From Verrucomicrobiaceae bacterium (GTDB lineage Bacteria; Verrucomicrobiota; Verrucomicrobiia; Verrucomicrobiales; Verrucomicrobiaceae), in assembly GCA_027489965.1 (NCBI GenBank), contig JAIXZA010000059.1:23508-87507 (forward strand): a stretch of 64,000 nucleotides of DNA, given 5' to 3'. The notes below the pieces were generated by a model that saw nothing but the letters and a program-made list of their open reading frames with translations, searched no databases and had not been told where the DNA came from. Both the position numbers and the translations under genes were made by a program. Below are positions 8,689-19,231 of the stretch, one piece after another. The number at the start of each line of letters is the position of its first letter. Position 1 is the stretch's first letter.

Positions 8689-11600
8689 ATGTTTCGGCTA
8701 CTGTTTACCTTTCCAATCCTTTTGACCTGCCTGACGGCGCAGGCATCGGTGGATTTTCACACGCAGATCTTGCCTGTGCTTAAGCGGGCCTGCTTTGAAT
8801 GCCATGGATCGGAGACGCAAAAATCCGGCCTGCGACTGGATCAAAAGGCGGGGGCCCTGCTCGGTGGGGAACATGGGGCTGTGCTGGTTCCTGGCAAAGC
8901 CGATGCCAGTGAGCTGCTGCGCCGAATCTCCCTACCACGCACGGACAAAGACGCGATGCCCCGCCGAGGCCAGCCTCTGACGACCGAGGAGATCGGGCTG
9001 GTGCGGGACTGGATCATGGAAGGAGCACTCTGGCCTGAATCGGCAGCAGCGGCGGCAGCGACAGCGCTGCATTGGTCCTACCAGAAGCCCGTTAAAGCTG
9101 CGATCCCAGAGGTGAAGCTGCAGAAGTGGCCACGCAATGAGGTTGATTCCTTTGTCCTAGCTCGACTGGAGAAAGAAAAACTGCTGCCCGCGAAACAAGC
9201 TGACACGGCGACTCTCGTGCGGCGGCTTTACTTGGCCATCATCGGGCTGCCTCCACCCGTTGAAGAAGTCGTTCGGCTGGAAAAACTGGGCTACCCACTG
9301 CCGCAAAAGGAGATCGAGTCTCTCGTAGATCGACTTTTAAAATCGGATGAATTCGGTGTGCGCTGGGCGCGCCCTTGGCTGGACTTAGCCAGGTATGCCG
9401 ATTCCCATGGCTTTCAGCGCGATGATCTCCGAGAGATTTGGGGCTTTCGGGATTGGGTGGTGACGGCACTCAATGCAGACATGCCCTTTGATCAGTTCAC
9501 CATTGACCAAGTGGCAGGCGATCTCCTGCCGCAACCGCGTCCTGAGCAGATCGTGGCCACGGGCTTTCACCGCTGCACGCCGACCAACGTGGAAGCGGGC
9601 ACTGAGCCTGAAGAAAGCCGCATCAATCAAGTGCTGGACCGTGTGAATACGACGGGGGCCGTCTGGCTGGGATCGACGCTGGAGTGCGCTCAGTGTCACA
9701 ACCACAAGTATGATCCCTTTAGCCAAGAAGATTATTATCGTCTCATGGCCTACTACAATAACACGGAAAAAGAAGCCGAACGCGCCAATCCCAAAGTGCC
9801 TGGGAGCATCGCTTTTAATGGCATCCCCTTTCAAATGGGTGACGCCGCCTCCAATGTCGCCCGTCAGTCGCTGATGGATCAAAAGAAGGATCTGGAACAG
9901 CGCAGTGCAGATCTCAAGAAAGACGGTGATGAACAGTTCAAAATCTGGCTGAAGCAAATCTCCACCCCCAAGCAGGCGGAGCCCGTGAAAGAACATCTGC
10001 TGAAGGTGGTGGAGTTTGTCTCTGAAGGGGGAGCCAGCCACCGTGAACTGGAAGATGGCTCTATCCTGCTTTCAGGCGAGTCACCCGATAAGGACACCTA
10101 TCAAGTGGTCCTCAAAAGCAGCCCGCTCCAAGGCATCAGCGGCATCAGACTAGAAGCACTGACAGACCCCTCACTTCCAGGTCAAGGTCCCGGCCGAACA
10201 GGCCGCAAGAACCCCAACTTTGTCCTGAATACCTTTCAGGCCGTCACACGTCTGGCCGACGCCAATGATGACGCCGAAAAGCCCCTGTCCTTCATCCGCG
10301 CCACGGCTGACTTTCATCAAAAGAACTTCGATCCCTCCGGTGCCATCGACAGCGATGACCAAACCGCATGGGCCATCAATCCGCAATTTGGCCAACCCCA
10401 CTGGGCGATCTTTGAACTGGATTCAGCGCTGAATCTGTCGGCAGAAACCGAGGTCGTGATCACACTGAGGCAACAGTACGGTGGTGGTCGCACGATGGGC
10501 CGCATCAGGCTCAGTGCCATCACCGGTGATTTGGCCACTAAGACTTTACCAGAAGCCATCGGCAAGATCATGGCCAAAAAACCCACTGAACGCAGCCGTG
10601 ATGAGCGTGTGGCTCTGCGTGCACACTTTGATGCCGAGATGCCAGCACTCGCGATTCTGAAACAGCAAATGACTGCCCTGACCAAAAAGATCGCCGCCAT
10701 CAAAGCACCAACCACAGAAGTCATGCAGGAGCTGCCTCAAGCCCGACAGAGTGCAATCTTCAAACGTGGTGTCTATACCGATCCCGGCCAGCCTGTCAGC
10801 GCAGGCACACCTACCATTTTACCTCAAAAAGACGGCATTCAAAATAGGCTTGGCTTGGCTCAATGGCTGATCTCCAAAGACAATCCGCTCACCGCTCGAG
10901 TGACCGTGAACCGCTGGTGGTCGGAGTTATTCGGCCATGGACTCGTCACCACACTGGAAGATTTCGGCATCAAAGGTGAGCCGCCGACTCACCCTGAGTT
11001 GCTGGACTGGCTGGCCGTTCATTTCATGGAGAAAGGCTGGTCCATGAAGCAGATGATCCGACTCATGACCACCACTGCCACGTTTTGTCAGGATGCGACG
11101 ATCAGCCCTGCCATGCTGGAGCGCGATGACGCCAATCTTCTCTATGCCCGTGGTCCACGCTTTCGGTTAGATGCTGAGGGCGTCCGCGACAACGCTCTGG
11201 CCATCTCAGGCCTGCTCAGCCACCAGAAAGGTGGACCGCCGATCTATCCACCCCAGCCAGATGGCCTCTGGCGCAAGGTCGGTGGGCAGCAGTATGATTA
11301 CGCTACAAGCAGTGGCGAGAAAAAATACCGGCGCGGTCTTTACATCGTGCTCAAGCGTGGTGCCCCTTATCCCAGTCTGGTCAATTTTGACGCCTCCGCC
11401 CGCATGGCCTGTGTGGTGAAGCGTTCACGCTCCAACACCCCATTGCAAGCACTGACACTGCTCAATGACCCTGTTTATGTCGAAGCCGCAAAAGCCTTTG
11501 CTGCTCGGATTCAACGGGAGCAGGCAGGTGCTCCTCTAGACACACAATTGATCCATGCCCACCGACTCGCTCTAGCACGCGCGCCGAGCGATGCCGAACT

Positions 11601-11718
11601 GTCGATCCTGCGTGAACTGATGGCCACTGCCAAGAGTCAAGGGCACGACCTCACTAAAGCCTGGTTTAGCATCGCCACGGCCCTGCTCAATCTAGACGAG
11701 TGCGTCACCAAAGGTTGA
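8689..11718 (+). CDS. PSCyt1-DUF1549-DUF1553 secreted c-type cytochrome protein
   Basis: A 1009-residue exported protein with the architecture typical of Planctomycetes and Verrucomicrobia. Signal peptide about residues 1-19; planctomycete-type cytochrome c domain with heme site CFECH at 35-39 (later ligand region near DKDAMPRRG); DUF1549 about 150-350, including the conserved CAQCHNHKYDP at 333 onwards, a second CxxCH; a central beta-rich region about 440-620; and DUF1553 about 700-970 (LAQWLISKDNPLTARVTVNRWW, KRSRSNTPLQALTLLNDP). These proteins are periplasmic and are thought to act in redox steps of polysaccharide degradation, which is not proven. The DUF1501 partner follows by 25 bp. Confidence 0.93.
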   Translation: MFRLLFTFPILLTCLTAQASVDFHTQILPVLKRACFECHGSETQKSGLRLDQKAGALLGGEHGAVLVPGKADASELLRRISLPRTDKDAMPRRGQPLTTEEIGLVRDWIMEGALWPESAAAAAATALHWSYQKPVKAAIPEVKLQKWPRNEVDSFVLARLEKEKLLPAKQADTATLVRRLYLAIIGLPPPVEEVVRLEKLGYPLPQKEIESLVDRLLKSDEFGVRWARPWLDLARYADSHGFQRDDLREIWGFRDWVVTALNADMPFDQFTIDQVAGDLLPQPRPEQIVATGFHRCTPTNVEAGTEPEESRINQVLDRVNTTGAVWLGSTLECAQCHNHKYDPFSQEDYYRLMAYYNNTEKEAERANPKVPGSIAFNGIPFQMGDAASNVARQSLMDQKKDLEQRSADLKKDGDEQFKIWLKQISTPKQAEPVKEHLLKVVEFVSEGGASHRELEDGSILLSGESPDKDTYQVVLKSSPLQGISGIRLEALTDPSLPGQGPGRTGRKNPNFVLNTFQAVTRLADANDDAEKPLSFIRATADFHQKNFDPSGAIDSDDQTAWAINPQFGQPHWAIFELDSALNLSAETEVVITLRQQYGGGRTMGRIRLSAITGDLATKTLPEAIGKIMAKKPTERSRDERVALRAHFDAEMPALAILKQQMTALTKKIAAIKAPTTEVMQELPQARQSAIFKRGVYTDPGQPVSAGTPTILPQKDGIQNRLGLAQWLISKDNPLTARVTVNRWWSELFGHGLVTTLEDFGIKGEPPTHPELLDWLAVHFMEKGWSMKQMIRLMTTTATFCQDATISPAMLERDDANLLYARGPRFRLDAEGVRDNALAISGLLSHQKGGPPIYPPQPDGLWRKVGGQQYDYATSSGEKKYRRGLYIVLKRGAPYPSLVNFDASARMACVVKRSRSNTPLQALTLLNDPVYVEAAKAFAARIQREQAGAPLDTQLIHAHRLALARAPSDAELSILRELMATAKSQGHDLTKAWFSIATALLNLDECVTKG

Positions 11719-11743
11719 ACTCTCCACTCATCACTTCGCCCGC

Positions 11744-13183
<1,440 letters not shown>

Positions 13184-13318
13184 GTCAAAGATTCGTTGGC
13201 TTTTAGGCCGGTTCTCAAAATGAATGTCTGAACTTGATCGGGATTTTAGGATCACTCTTCATTCTAGTCGCTCGTGATGCGTGCCATAAAAGTCATGTGG
13301 CACCCGAGTCTGCCACAT

Positions 13319-14116
13319 TCACGCATGGTACCCGAGCCGCTGCGAAAGTTGATCGGCGAGTTGTTTCACCCTGAGGCCTAGTTTATCCAAAGCAACCGGC
13401 GTAACGCGATCCGACGGACCGCTGATCCAAATGGATGCGACGGGTTGGCCGCGATGATCAAAAATAGGCGCGGCAACGCAGGCGAAGGTTTCACTCTCTT
13501 CGCTACGGTCGAGGGCGTAGCCTTGCGCATGAACTTTCTTGAGTTCGGCGAGGAAGGCCGTAGCGCTGGTGATGGTGTGGCGCGTGTGTTTAGTGAACTT
13601 CATCTGCTGCACGAAGGCCTTCTGTGCGTCGGGGCTCCAGTAGGCGAGCATGGCCTTCGCGGGTGCGGCGGTGTGCAGAGTGAAGGCATGGCCGATCTCG
13701 ACGACGACCTTCACCGGATGCGATGATGGCACTTGATCGAGCACCACGCCGTGATTCCCGGCCAATGTGCCTAGCAGCGCCGTCTCGCCCGTGGCATCGC
13801 GCAAAGCGGTGAGGAAAGGCGCGGCGGCTTGGATGAGTCGCTCACCACCCACGGCGGCATGGCCGAGGCTGAGGAGCTTACGGCTGGCGCGGTAAGCCTT
13901 CGTGCTTTCATCGCGCTCGGCGTAGCCACGAAGTGTGAGTGTGGTGGCGATACGGAAGACGGAGTTCTTTGGCATTTTCAGAGCCTCGGTCATCGTGGTG
14001 AGTGTCATGCCTTCAGGGTGCTTTGAAAGCAGCTCCAGCAGATCCAGCGTGCGGTCGAGGATCGGCACCTTGTAGCGGCTGAGAGGATTCGTAGCGGTTT
14101 TTCGGGTTTTGGGCAT
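13319..14116 (-). CDS. IclR family transcriptional regulator
   Basis: A 265-residue regulator. N-terminal winged helix about residues 15-75 (VPILDRTLDLLELLSKHPEGMTLTTMTEALKMPKNSVFRIATTLTLRGYAE) and the IclR effector-binding domain about 85-260 (LREATG-like ALRDATGETALLGTLAG, HTAAPAKAMLAYW, GYALDRSEESETFACVAAPIFDHRGQPVASIWISGP). The start is the ATG at 14116; the much longer open frame to 14962 is antisense to the SDR gene and not IclR-like. It is divergent from an SDR and a beta-helix/propeller gene, which it probably controls; a palindrome lies between them. The effector is unknown, probably a carbohydrate metabolite. Confidence 0.92.
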   Translation of the reverse strand: MPKTRKTATNPLSRYKVPILDRTLDLLELLSKHPEGMTLTTMTEALKMPKNSVFRIATTLTLRGYAERDESTKAYRASRKLLSLGHAAVGGERLIQAAAPFLTALRDATGETALLGTLAGNHGVVLDQVPSSHPVKVVVEIGHAFTLHTAAPAKAMLAYWSPDAQKAFVQQMKFTKHTRHTITSATAFLAELKKVHAQGYALDRSEESETFACVAAPIFDHRGQPVASIWISGPSDRVTPVALDKLGLRVKQLADQLSQRLGYHA

Positions 14117-14157
14117 CTGTTTGATATACAAAACAAGATTTGCCATTGCAAACACGT

Positions 14158-14174
14158 ATTCAATGGCCTTGAAT
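14158..14174. promoter_or_regulatory. Palindrome between iclR-like and SDR genes, candidate operator
   Basis: ATTCAA-TGGCC-TTGAAT: two 6-bp perfect arms with a 5-bp spacer, centred in the 87-bp divergent intergenic region. Size and symmetry fit IclR-family operators. The assignment rests on position and symmetry only. Confidence 0.5.
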
Positions 14175-14203
14175 AATGTTTTCCATTTCAACACACTGAC
14201 CAA

Positions 14204-14932
14204 ATGACAAACCTCACTGAATCCACGATCATCGTCACTGGCGGCTCGCGCGGCTACGGCGCGGGCATCGCGGAGGCCTTTGTGAAGGCCGGGGCACGGG
14301 TCTGGATCACTGGGCGCGATGTTGAAAAGCTCACTGAAACGGCGCAACGCATCGGTGCCACACCCTTTGTCGCCGACGTAGCGGACGGAGCGGCCTGGGA
14401 CCGGCTGATGGTCGAGGTGCTGGTTCAAACGGAGCGTCTCGATGTCTTGATTAACAATGCGGGTGAAGGTGTGAAGATCGGCCCAGCGTCTGAACAGACA
14501 GATGCAGCCATCGCACAAAGCATCGCCAGCAATCTCACAGGTGCCATGCTCGGCTGCCGGCGAGCCGCTGCGATCATGCAAAAGCAAGGCAGCGGCCTCA
14601 TCGTGAATATCGGCAGCGCCTGCTCCACGCATGCGTGGCCGGGTTGGAGCGTGTATTCGGCCGCGAAGGCCGGCTTGCTCATGTTCACGCGCTGCCTGCT
14701 CACCGAGTTGCGACCTCACGGAGTGCGCGTGACCTCCGTTTTGCCTTCCTGGGGCCAAACCGACTTCACCGAGGCCGCGAACCTCCCGCCACGCGATCCC
14801 TCCGTGCTCGCTCAATGCATCTCGCCCGCCGATCTCGGTCAACTCCTCGTTCAAACCGCCCAACTGCCCTCGCACCTCGTCGCCGAGGAGATCAAGCTTT
14901 GGCCGATGGTGCAACCGATGGCTCAACTTTAA
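14204..14932 (+). CDS. Short-chain dehydrogenase/reductase (SDR)
   Basis: A 242-residue classical SDR. Cofactor motif TGGSRGYG at residues 12-19, NNAG at 84-87, catalytic Ser138, Tyr151 and Lys155 (YSAAK). GRD at about 37-39 after the second strand (WITGRDVEK) suggests NADP(H) preference. It lies divergent from the IclR gene and 16 bp before the beta-helix/propeller gene, so it probably works with them on a sugar or sugar acid. The substrate is not predictable. Confidence 0.9.
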   Translation: MTNLTESTIIVTGGSRGYGAGIAEAFVKAGARVWITGRDVEKLTETAQRIGATPFVADVADGAAWDRLMVEVLVQTERLDVLINNAGEGVKIGPASEQTDAAIAQSIASNLTGAMLGCRRAAAIMQKQGSGLIVNIGSACSTHAWPGWSVYSAAKAGLLMFTRCLLTELRPHGVRVTSVLPSWGQTDFTEAANLPPRDPSVLAQCISPADLGQLLVQTAQLPSHLVAEEIKLWPMVQPMAQL

Positions 14933-14948
14933 CCCAACCCTGCCAAAC

Positions 14949-17096
14949 ATGCGTTTATTCATCCTTCTGGCCCTCGCGCCGCTGCTTCATGCTGCCGAGC
15001 ATTCGATCAAACCCGGTGACAACCCGCAAGCGGTGATGGATCGCGCGGTGGCGGGCGACAAACTGATCTTTCTGCCCGGTGTGCATCAGCACGGCCTCAC
15101 TAAGCACCACTCGATACTCTACGTGGAAAAATCGGTCCACATCGAGCTGAGCGAAGGTGCCACGCTGAAGCTCGCGGACGAGACGACGAAGCTCGAAGTC
15201 GAGCCCGAGATCACCACCGATCAGGACGCGGGCAAGAAGCTCGACGATTTGGAAATGGGCGGACGCTTTGACCTGATCAAGCCATGCATCTTCACCATCA
15301 GGATCGACTCCGAAGGCGGAAAGGGCGGCGCAGACACCTTTGCCTGGGGCGTTTTTGAGAGCGCTGACAATCCACAAGGTACTGCCAAGTTACCGCCATC
15401 CTCCAGTAAGTTCGCCGAGACGCCGCATCAGCGCGTGGCGATCACGGGCGACTGGCAGACGCTCGCCCATGGCGTGCAGATCCGCTTTGGTAGCAAGACC
15501 GGGCACAACAAGGGTAGCACTTGGTTTAGCACCTACGATGGTCCCGTCGCCTACGGCATCCGTGTCGGTTATGGACGCCAGCCGGACACCATCGAAAACG
15601 TGCGCATCACTGGCAAAGGCTCCATCGACATGAACGCCACGCACAACGTGCAGCCCGGCTTTCTCGTGAAGGACATCAATGCCTGCGTGCTCATCCATGG
15701 TCGCGTGCGCGGCGTGCTGGTGGAAGGCATCACCATGATGGACACCAACCGCTCCGTGATGTGCTACGGCGAGCACACCGGCAAGTTCCTTGCTGGTGGC
15801 AAAACAGGGCCTGGCGAGTCTTTTGACGCCGAGGACATCACCATCCAGCGCACTCGAACGATCAATCCGAACGGTGCCGCCTACCTACTCGGTCATCCGT
15901 CGTTTCGCGGGCATCTGCGCAACGTGAAGTGCAATTACAACTACATGGAGACCGGCGTCACGAGCATCGAGCCGAACTTCAATCTCGATGGTTACGAGGT
16001 CATCGGAAACGTCATCAAAAGCGGCGGCAGCGCCATTCATTGCTGGCGCTGCTCGCGCAACGGCTTCGTCATGGACAACCTGCGCATCGACGATATCAAA
16101 GGCCAGCACGTCGTGCATCTCGGTGCTCCGCGCGGTTGGGAAAGCCCCGAGCCGCCTCTTCAGCGGAACGATCGCAACCTGCTGAGCGATCCCGTGCCGG
16201 ACAGGAAAAGTGGCTTCGGCTTTAACCGAATCAGTCCTGACAATGCGGCTAAAGCCGCAACCACTTTTGGCCGCCGCATGCTCGTCAGCGACTACGGCGG
16301 CAACAAGGTCGCCATCATTGCTGCCGATGGCCGCGTGGAGTGGGAGCATCCTGCCGAGAAGCCGCAGGACGTGTGGATGCTCGCGAATGGCAATGTGCTC
16401 TTCAGTCATCTGCGAGGTGCTCGCGAGGTCACACTCGACCACAAAGTCGTCTGGAGCTATCGCGCTCCGGAAAAGACCGAGGTCCACGGCTGTCAGCCCT
16501 TGCCCGATGGTAACGTGATGGTCGTCGAGTGCGGCACGAAGCGACTCATTGAAGTCGGTCGCTATGGCCAGATCGTGCGCGAGATCGCCGTGCCGGTGAA
16601 AACGGCGAACACGCATGATCAAATGCGCGGCTGCCGTCGTGCCAAGGATGGCCGCTACCTCATCAGCGCCAAAGGCGACCGCGCCATCCTCGAACTCAGC
16701 GCCGAAGGCAAACTCCTCCGCTCGATCAAAACGCCTGGCGATCCGCACGAAGTCCGCGAACTGCCCAACGGTCATCTCCTCATTGCCTGCGGCGAAGGCG
16801 AGGCCATGCTCGAACTCGACCGCGAAGGCAAAACCGTGTGGAAGCTCGGCACGCAGGAAGTGCCAAACAACCCGCTGCGCCTCATCAGCGGCTTCCAGCG
16901 CCTCCCTGATGGCCACACACTCGTCATCAACTGGCTCGGCCACGGCTACCTCGCCACCACCGCGCAGTTCTTCGAGCTCGATGAGCAAAAACGCATCGTC
17001 CGCCAGTTCACTGACCATGCCCGCTTCGTCAGCATCAACAAAGTCCAGCTCCTCGACGTTCCCGGCGATCCCGCGAAGGACGAGGTGTGGAGGTAA
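14949..17096 (+). CDS. Secreted parallel beta-helix plus beta-propeller protein
   Basis: A 715-residue exported protein. Signal peptide about 1-15 (MRLFILLALAPLLHAA). Residues about 20-415 are a right-handed parallel beta-helix of the pectate-lyase type (IENVRITGKGSIDMN, GVLVEGITMMDTNR, YNYMETGVTSIEPNFN, GSAIHCWRCSRNGFVMDNLRIDDI). Residues about 440-715 are a PQQ/arylsulfotransferase-like beta-propeller with repeated blades (MLVSDYGGNKVAIIAADGRVEWEHP, LPDGNVMVVECGTKRLIEVGRYG, LPNGHLLIACGEGEAMLELDREG). The two domains are joined by a 63-bp palindromic DNA repeat translated in frame. It could bind or cleave a polyuronide or similar glycan. I know no family with exactly this pairing, but it may exist. 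Confidence 0.8.
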   Translation: MRLFILLALAPLLHAAEHSIKPGDNPQAVMDRAVAGDKLIFLPGVHQHGLTKHHSILYVEKSVHIELSEGATLKLADETTKLEVEPEITTDQDAGKKLDDLEMGGRFDLIKPCIFTIRIDSEGGKGGADTFAWGVFESADNPQGTAKLPPSSSKFAETPHQRVAITGDWQTLAHGVQIRFGSKTGHNKGSTWFSTYDGPVAYGIRVGYGRQPDTIENVRITGKGSIDMNATHNVQPGFLVKDINACVLIHGRVRGVLVEGITMMDTNRSVMCYGEHTGKFLAGGKTGPGESFDAEDITIQRTRTINPNGAAYLLGHPSFRGHLRNVKCNYNYMETGVTSIEPNFNLDGYEVIGNVIKSGGSAIHCWRCSRNGFVMDNLRIDDIKGQHVVHLGAPRGWESPEPPLQRNDRNLLSDPVPDRKSGFGFNRISPDNAAKAATTFGRRMLVSDYGGNKVAIIAADGRVEWEHPAEKPQDVWMLANGNVLFSHLRGAREVTLDHKVVWSYRAPEKTEVHGCQPLPDGNVMVVECGTKRLIEVGRYGQIVREIAVPVKTANTHDQMRGCRRAKDGRYLISAKGDRAILELSAEGKLLRSIKTPGDPHEVRELPNGHLLIACGEGEAMLELDREGKTVWKLGTQEVPNNPLRLISGFQRLPDGHTLVINWLGHGYLATTAQFFELDEQKRIVRQFTDHARFVSINKVQLLDVPGDPAKDEVWR
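16206..16268. repeat. 63-bp imperfect palindrome (REP/MITE-like) inside a CDS
   Basis: The element begins AAAAGTGG and ends CCACTTTT, exact inverted termini. Inside are two hairpins: TTCGG-CTTTAA-CCGAA (left) and TGCGGC-TAAA-GCCGCA (right, perfect). The halves are also complementary to each other (CGGCTTTA with TAAAGCCG), so the whole can fold as one long hairpin. Its length is 63 bp, a multiple of three, and it has no stop in the reading frame; it encodes residues about 420-440 of the beta-helix/propeller protein, exactly at the domain junction. It resembles REP-type repeats spread by RAYT transposases; no second copy was seen in this window. Confidence 0.75.
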
Positions 17097-17236
17097 CCCT
17101 CCCTGACTCGCTATGGTAGTTCGAGCTGCGTGAACAGTCGCTAATCGATCATTGAATTCCCCCAAGTAACGAAGCCTTAAATTGTGCGATTTGAGCCGAG
17201 CCTGAGCTCGAAAACGCGCCTCTTCTTGCCCATTAA

Positions 17237-18433
17237 TCACTCTTGATCCATCATCATTCCACTGTCCACCCAGCAGGCTAGATAGGGCCATTCGGCACCC
17301 TTTCGCCAGAGAGCAGCGAGAAACGGTTTATCGAAGGTGAAGCGCTTCGGCCATTCTGGAAGTGCCGCCATGGCCATTCCTTTTGGTAGTTCCACTGATC
17401 CACCTGATCCACCCATGGCTTCAAAATCAGGCGGGACTTTGAAGATCATTTGGGTCATGGCACCTGCTTCATCTAACGAAAAATTGAGCATTTGCTGGGC
17501 TTCAACGATCTTCCAATGAATAATGAATGATGACTCAGGCACTGGTGCCCTCAAATACGTTTTGTTAATCAATTCGGCATGATCACACACCAAAGAGGCC
17601 TTTAGTTTAGGCATCCAAAAAGTATCATTTTGGTTTAGCTGATGGGTGTAGCGCCACCAACGTCCATCGTGCTGAAAAGCCCGCTGTGGTTTCATCGGAG
17701 CCGAGATCGAGTCGCGTGCCCATTTGAGCAGCTCTCCCAGAGTCTTCATTCCTGGTTTCTGGATCAAAATCAGTCCGCCAACGCTCTCTTTACCCTCTGG
17801 CATAAATGGCAGTCGAAGTACATGCCCACCCTTTAAATCATCCGCCAAGACGACCAACCCATTGCCGATTTGGCCTGCTTGAACATCGTGTGCGCCAAAG
17901 CCCCGAACCATGATTTTCTTACCATCGGCACAATGGAAAGCCCGCTCGCCACGATCTCTGTCAAAACCCACTGGAAACTTCGGAGCATGCGCGATGCAAC
18001 TCACAAATAAGGCTGATTTAAGCCTATAATGATTTATTCCAATCTGACCAGGCGGTCTAAATTCGCCGATCATTTTGGCGGCAAGTGGGCCGGCCTTTTT
18101 CTGAAGCTCAGCTCGGATCATTGCACGTCTTTCGGGTGAATCGTCACCACCATAGATCACGGTTCCTGGTGGAAATGTAGATGCCACATCCACCTCAGCA
18201 CCGTTCAAGACATCCGTGATCGGATCTGGCTCATCGAAATGGATCTTTTTGAGTCCATGATACAACCGCATCTGATCCCAACAGGCTTGCGCAGTAGGAC
18301 TCCAAATCAAAGTTTGGCCCGGTTTCAATGACTCATTAGGATCAAGCGTCATCAAAATAGGCGGCTCCACAGCACCTAATGAACACAGCGGAAACAAGAT
18401 ACTCAACAAATGCTGCAAGTAAGAACGCTTCAT
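17237..18433 (-). CDS. Secreted protein of unknown function, faintly serpin-like
   Basis: A 398-residue exported protein starting at the ATG at 18433 (an ATG four codons upstream is possible). Signal peptide MKRSYLQHLLSILFPLCSLGA. The size (about 380 mature residues), an N-terminal segment reading GQTLIWSPTAQACWDQM and a C-terminal FTFDKPFLAALWRKGAEWPYLACWVD recall the layout of serpins (an SP motif after the first strand; a D-x-PF-L near the C-terminus after the reactive loop). The similarity is weak and could be chance; a hypothetical secreted protein is the safe reading. It is monocistronic. Confidence 0.6.
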   Translation of the reverse strand: MKRSYLQHLLSILFPLCSLGAVEPPILMTLDPNESLKPGQTLIWSPTAQACWDQMRLYHGLKKIHFDEPDPITDVLNGAEVDVASTFPPGTVIYGGDDSPERRAMIRAELQKKAGPLAAKMIGEFRPPGQIGINHYRLKSALFVSCIAHAPKFPVGFDRDRGERAFHCADGKKIMVRGFGAHDVQAGQIGNGLVVLADDLKGGHVLRLPFMPEGKESVGGLILIQKPGMKTLGELLKWARDSISAPMKPQRAFQHDGRWWRYTHQLNQNDTFWMPKLKASLVCDHAELINKTYLRAPVPESSFIIHWKIVEAQQMLNFSLDEAGAMTQMIFKVPPDFEAMGGSGGSVELPKGMAMAALPEWPKRFTFDKPFLAALWRKGAEWPYLACWVDSGMMMDQE

Positions 18434-18548
18434 GATAGAAATCATGAGTGACAGGCACCCAAATGAAAAGACAAAAGTCCATTTTCATCGTGAGTCGTGA
18501 TGAAGCAGGAAAAACAAACGGCGACCACACATTGAACGCCATCATCAG

Positions 18549-18926
18549 CTAAGGCTTTATAGCCTCGGGCGGGGCTTTCGGTCGGAGTTTTTCAAACGTT
18601 GCTTTTTGTTCGGGCGTTAGGTCTTGCTCGATATGGGTCAAGGTGCGACCGACGATCTGCCAAACGGAGACCAAAGCGCCTTTTCGCAAATCACTTAGTT
18701 CGCTTACCGCTTTGTCGGTGTGAGCTTCGAAGAGCTGACGTTGGGCATCTGTGGGATGCAGTTTTTCCAGGCGCTTCATGGCGCTTTCTTTCCAGAAGGC
18801 TGGATTCTCTTTCTTCTTCTCAAAGGCCTTCATGGCCAGGACTCCGAAGACAAAACCGACGCCAAGACTGAAGCCAATGACGAGGGTAATAAGGCAGCCT
18901 GCCTTGGTTCTGCGGGTTGCGATCAT
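18549..18926 (-). CDS. Membrane-anchored CpxP/LTXXQ-like small protein
   Basis: A 125-residue protein with one N-terminal membrane helix (about 11-32) and a helical extracytoplasmic part. The C-terminal LTHIEQDLTPEQKATFEKLRP contains an LTPEQ motif like the LTXXQ repeat of the CpxP/Spy/heavy-metal-sensor family. It overlaps the upstream anti-sigma-like gene by 4 bp and is the last gene of an ECF-sigma operon. A role as envelope-stress sensor or chaperone is a guess from context. Confidence 0.68.
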   Translation of the reverse strand: MIATRRTKAGCLITLVIGFSLGVGFVFGVLAMKAFEKKKENPAFWKESAMKRLEKLHPTDAQRQLFEAHTDKAVSELSDLRKGALVSVWQIVGRTLTHIEQDLTPEQKATFEKLRPKAPPEAIKP

Positions 18927-19231
18927 AGCCAGGATGAAAAAGGTTCAGTGAGTGGGTTCACGGATAACGGGTTTTCTAAGGCCGGTGTCTCGATGCGGAA
19001 CTCATACCAATGAGCTGCCGCAAAGCTGGCGCTCACCAAAAACAAGAAGGCCGTAACAAACAGTGCTCGTAATCCGAGGACAGCAAATACCTCTGACCAA
19101 GCCTCTGTCGGTGCTTCATGGAAACGTGCCAGCAGTCGTGTGGTAAAACCATACGGCAATTCCATCGGTTCCGTTGGAGCTTGGCGGGCGGTTTGAATGC
19201 TGGTCTGCCAGCGTTGATCGAAGTTTTTCAT
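18923..19231 (-). CDS. Small single-pass protein, candidate anti-sigma factor
   Basis: A 102-residue protein with a cytoplasmic N-terminal part (about 1-50) and one membrane helix (about 52-72, LRALFVTAFLFLVSASFAAA). It begins inside the 3' end of the sigma factor gene (4-bp overlap) and ends inside the start of the CpxP-like gene (4-bp overlap), the usual place for an ECF anti-sigma factor. No zinc-binding HxxxCxxC motif is seen, so it is not a classical ZAS anti-sigma; the role comes from position and topology only. Confidence 0.68.
   Translation of the reverse strand: MKNFDQRWQTSIQTARQAPTEPMELPYGFTTRLLARFHEAPTEAWSEVFAVLGLRALFVTAFLFLVSASFAAAHWYEFRIETPALENPLSVNPLTEPFSSWL

Noticed and set aside
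14117..14962. N-terminal extension of the IclR-like frame, giving a 547-residue protein.
   Set aside because: The extension lies antisense to the SDR gene, and the IclR fold begins right after the ATG at 14116.
15885..17291. A 468-codon open frame on the minus strand opposite the beta-helix/propeller gene.
   Set aside because: It is antisense to a gene with clear domains, has no recognisable motif, and its composition is what a GC-biased third codon position would give in the shadow frame.
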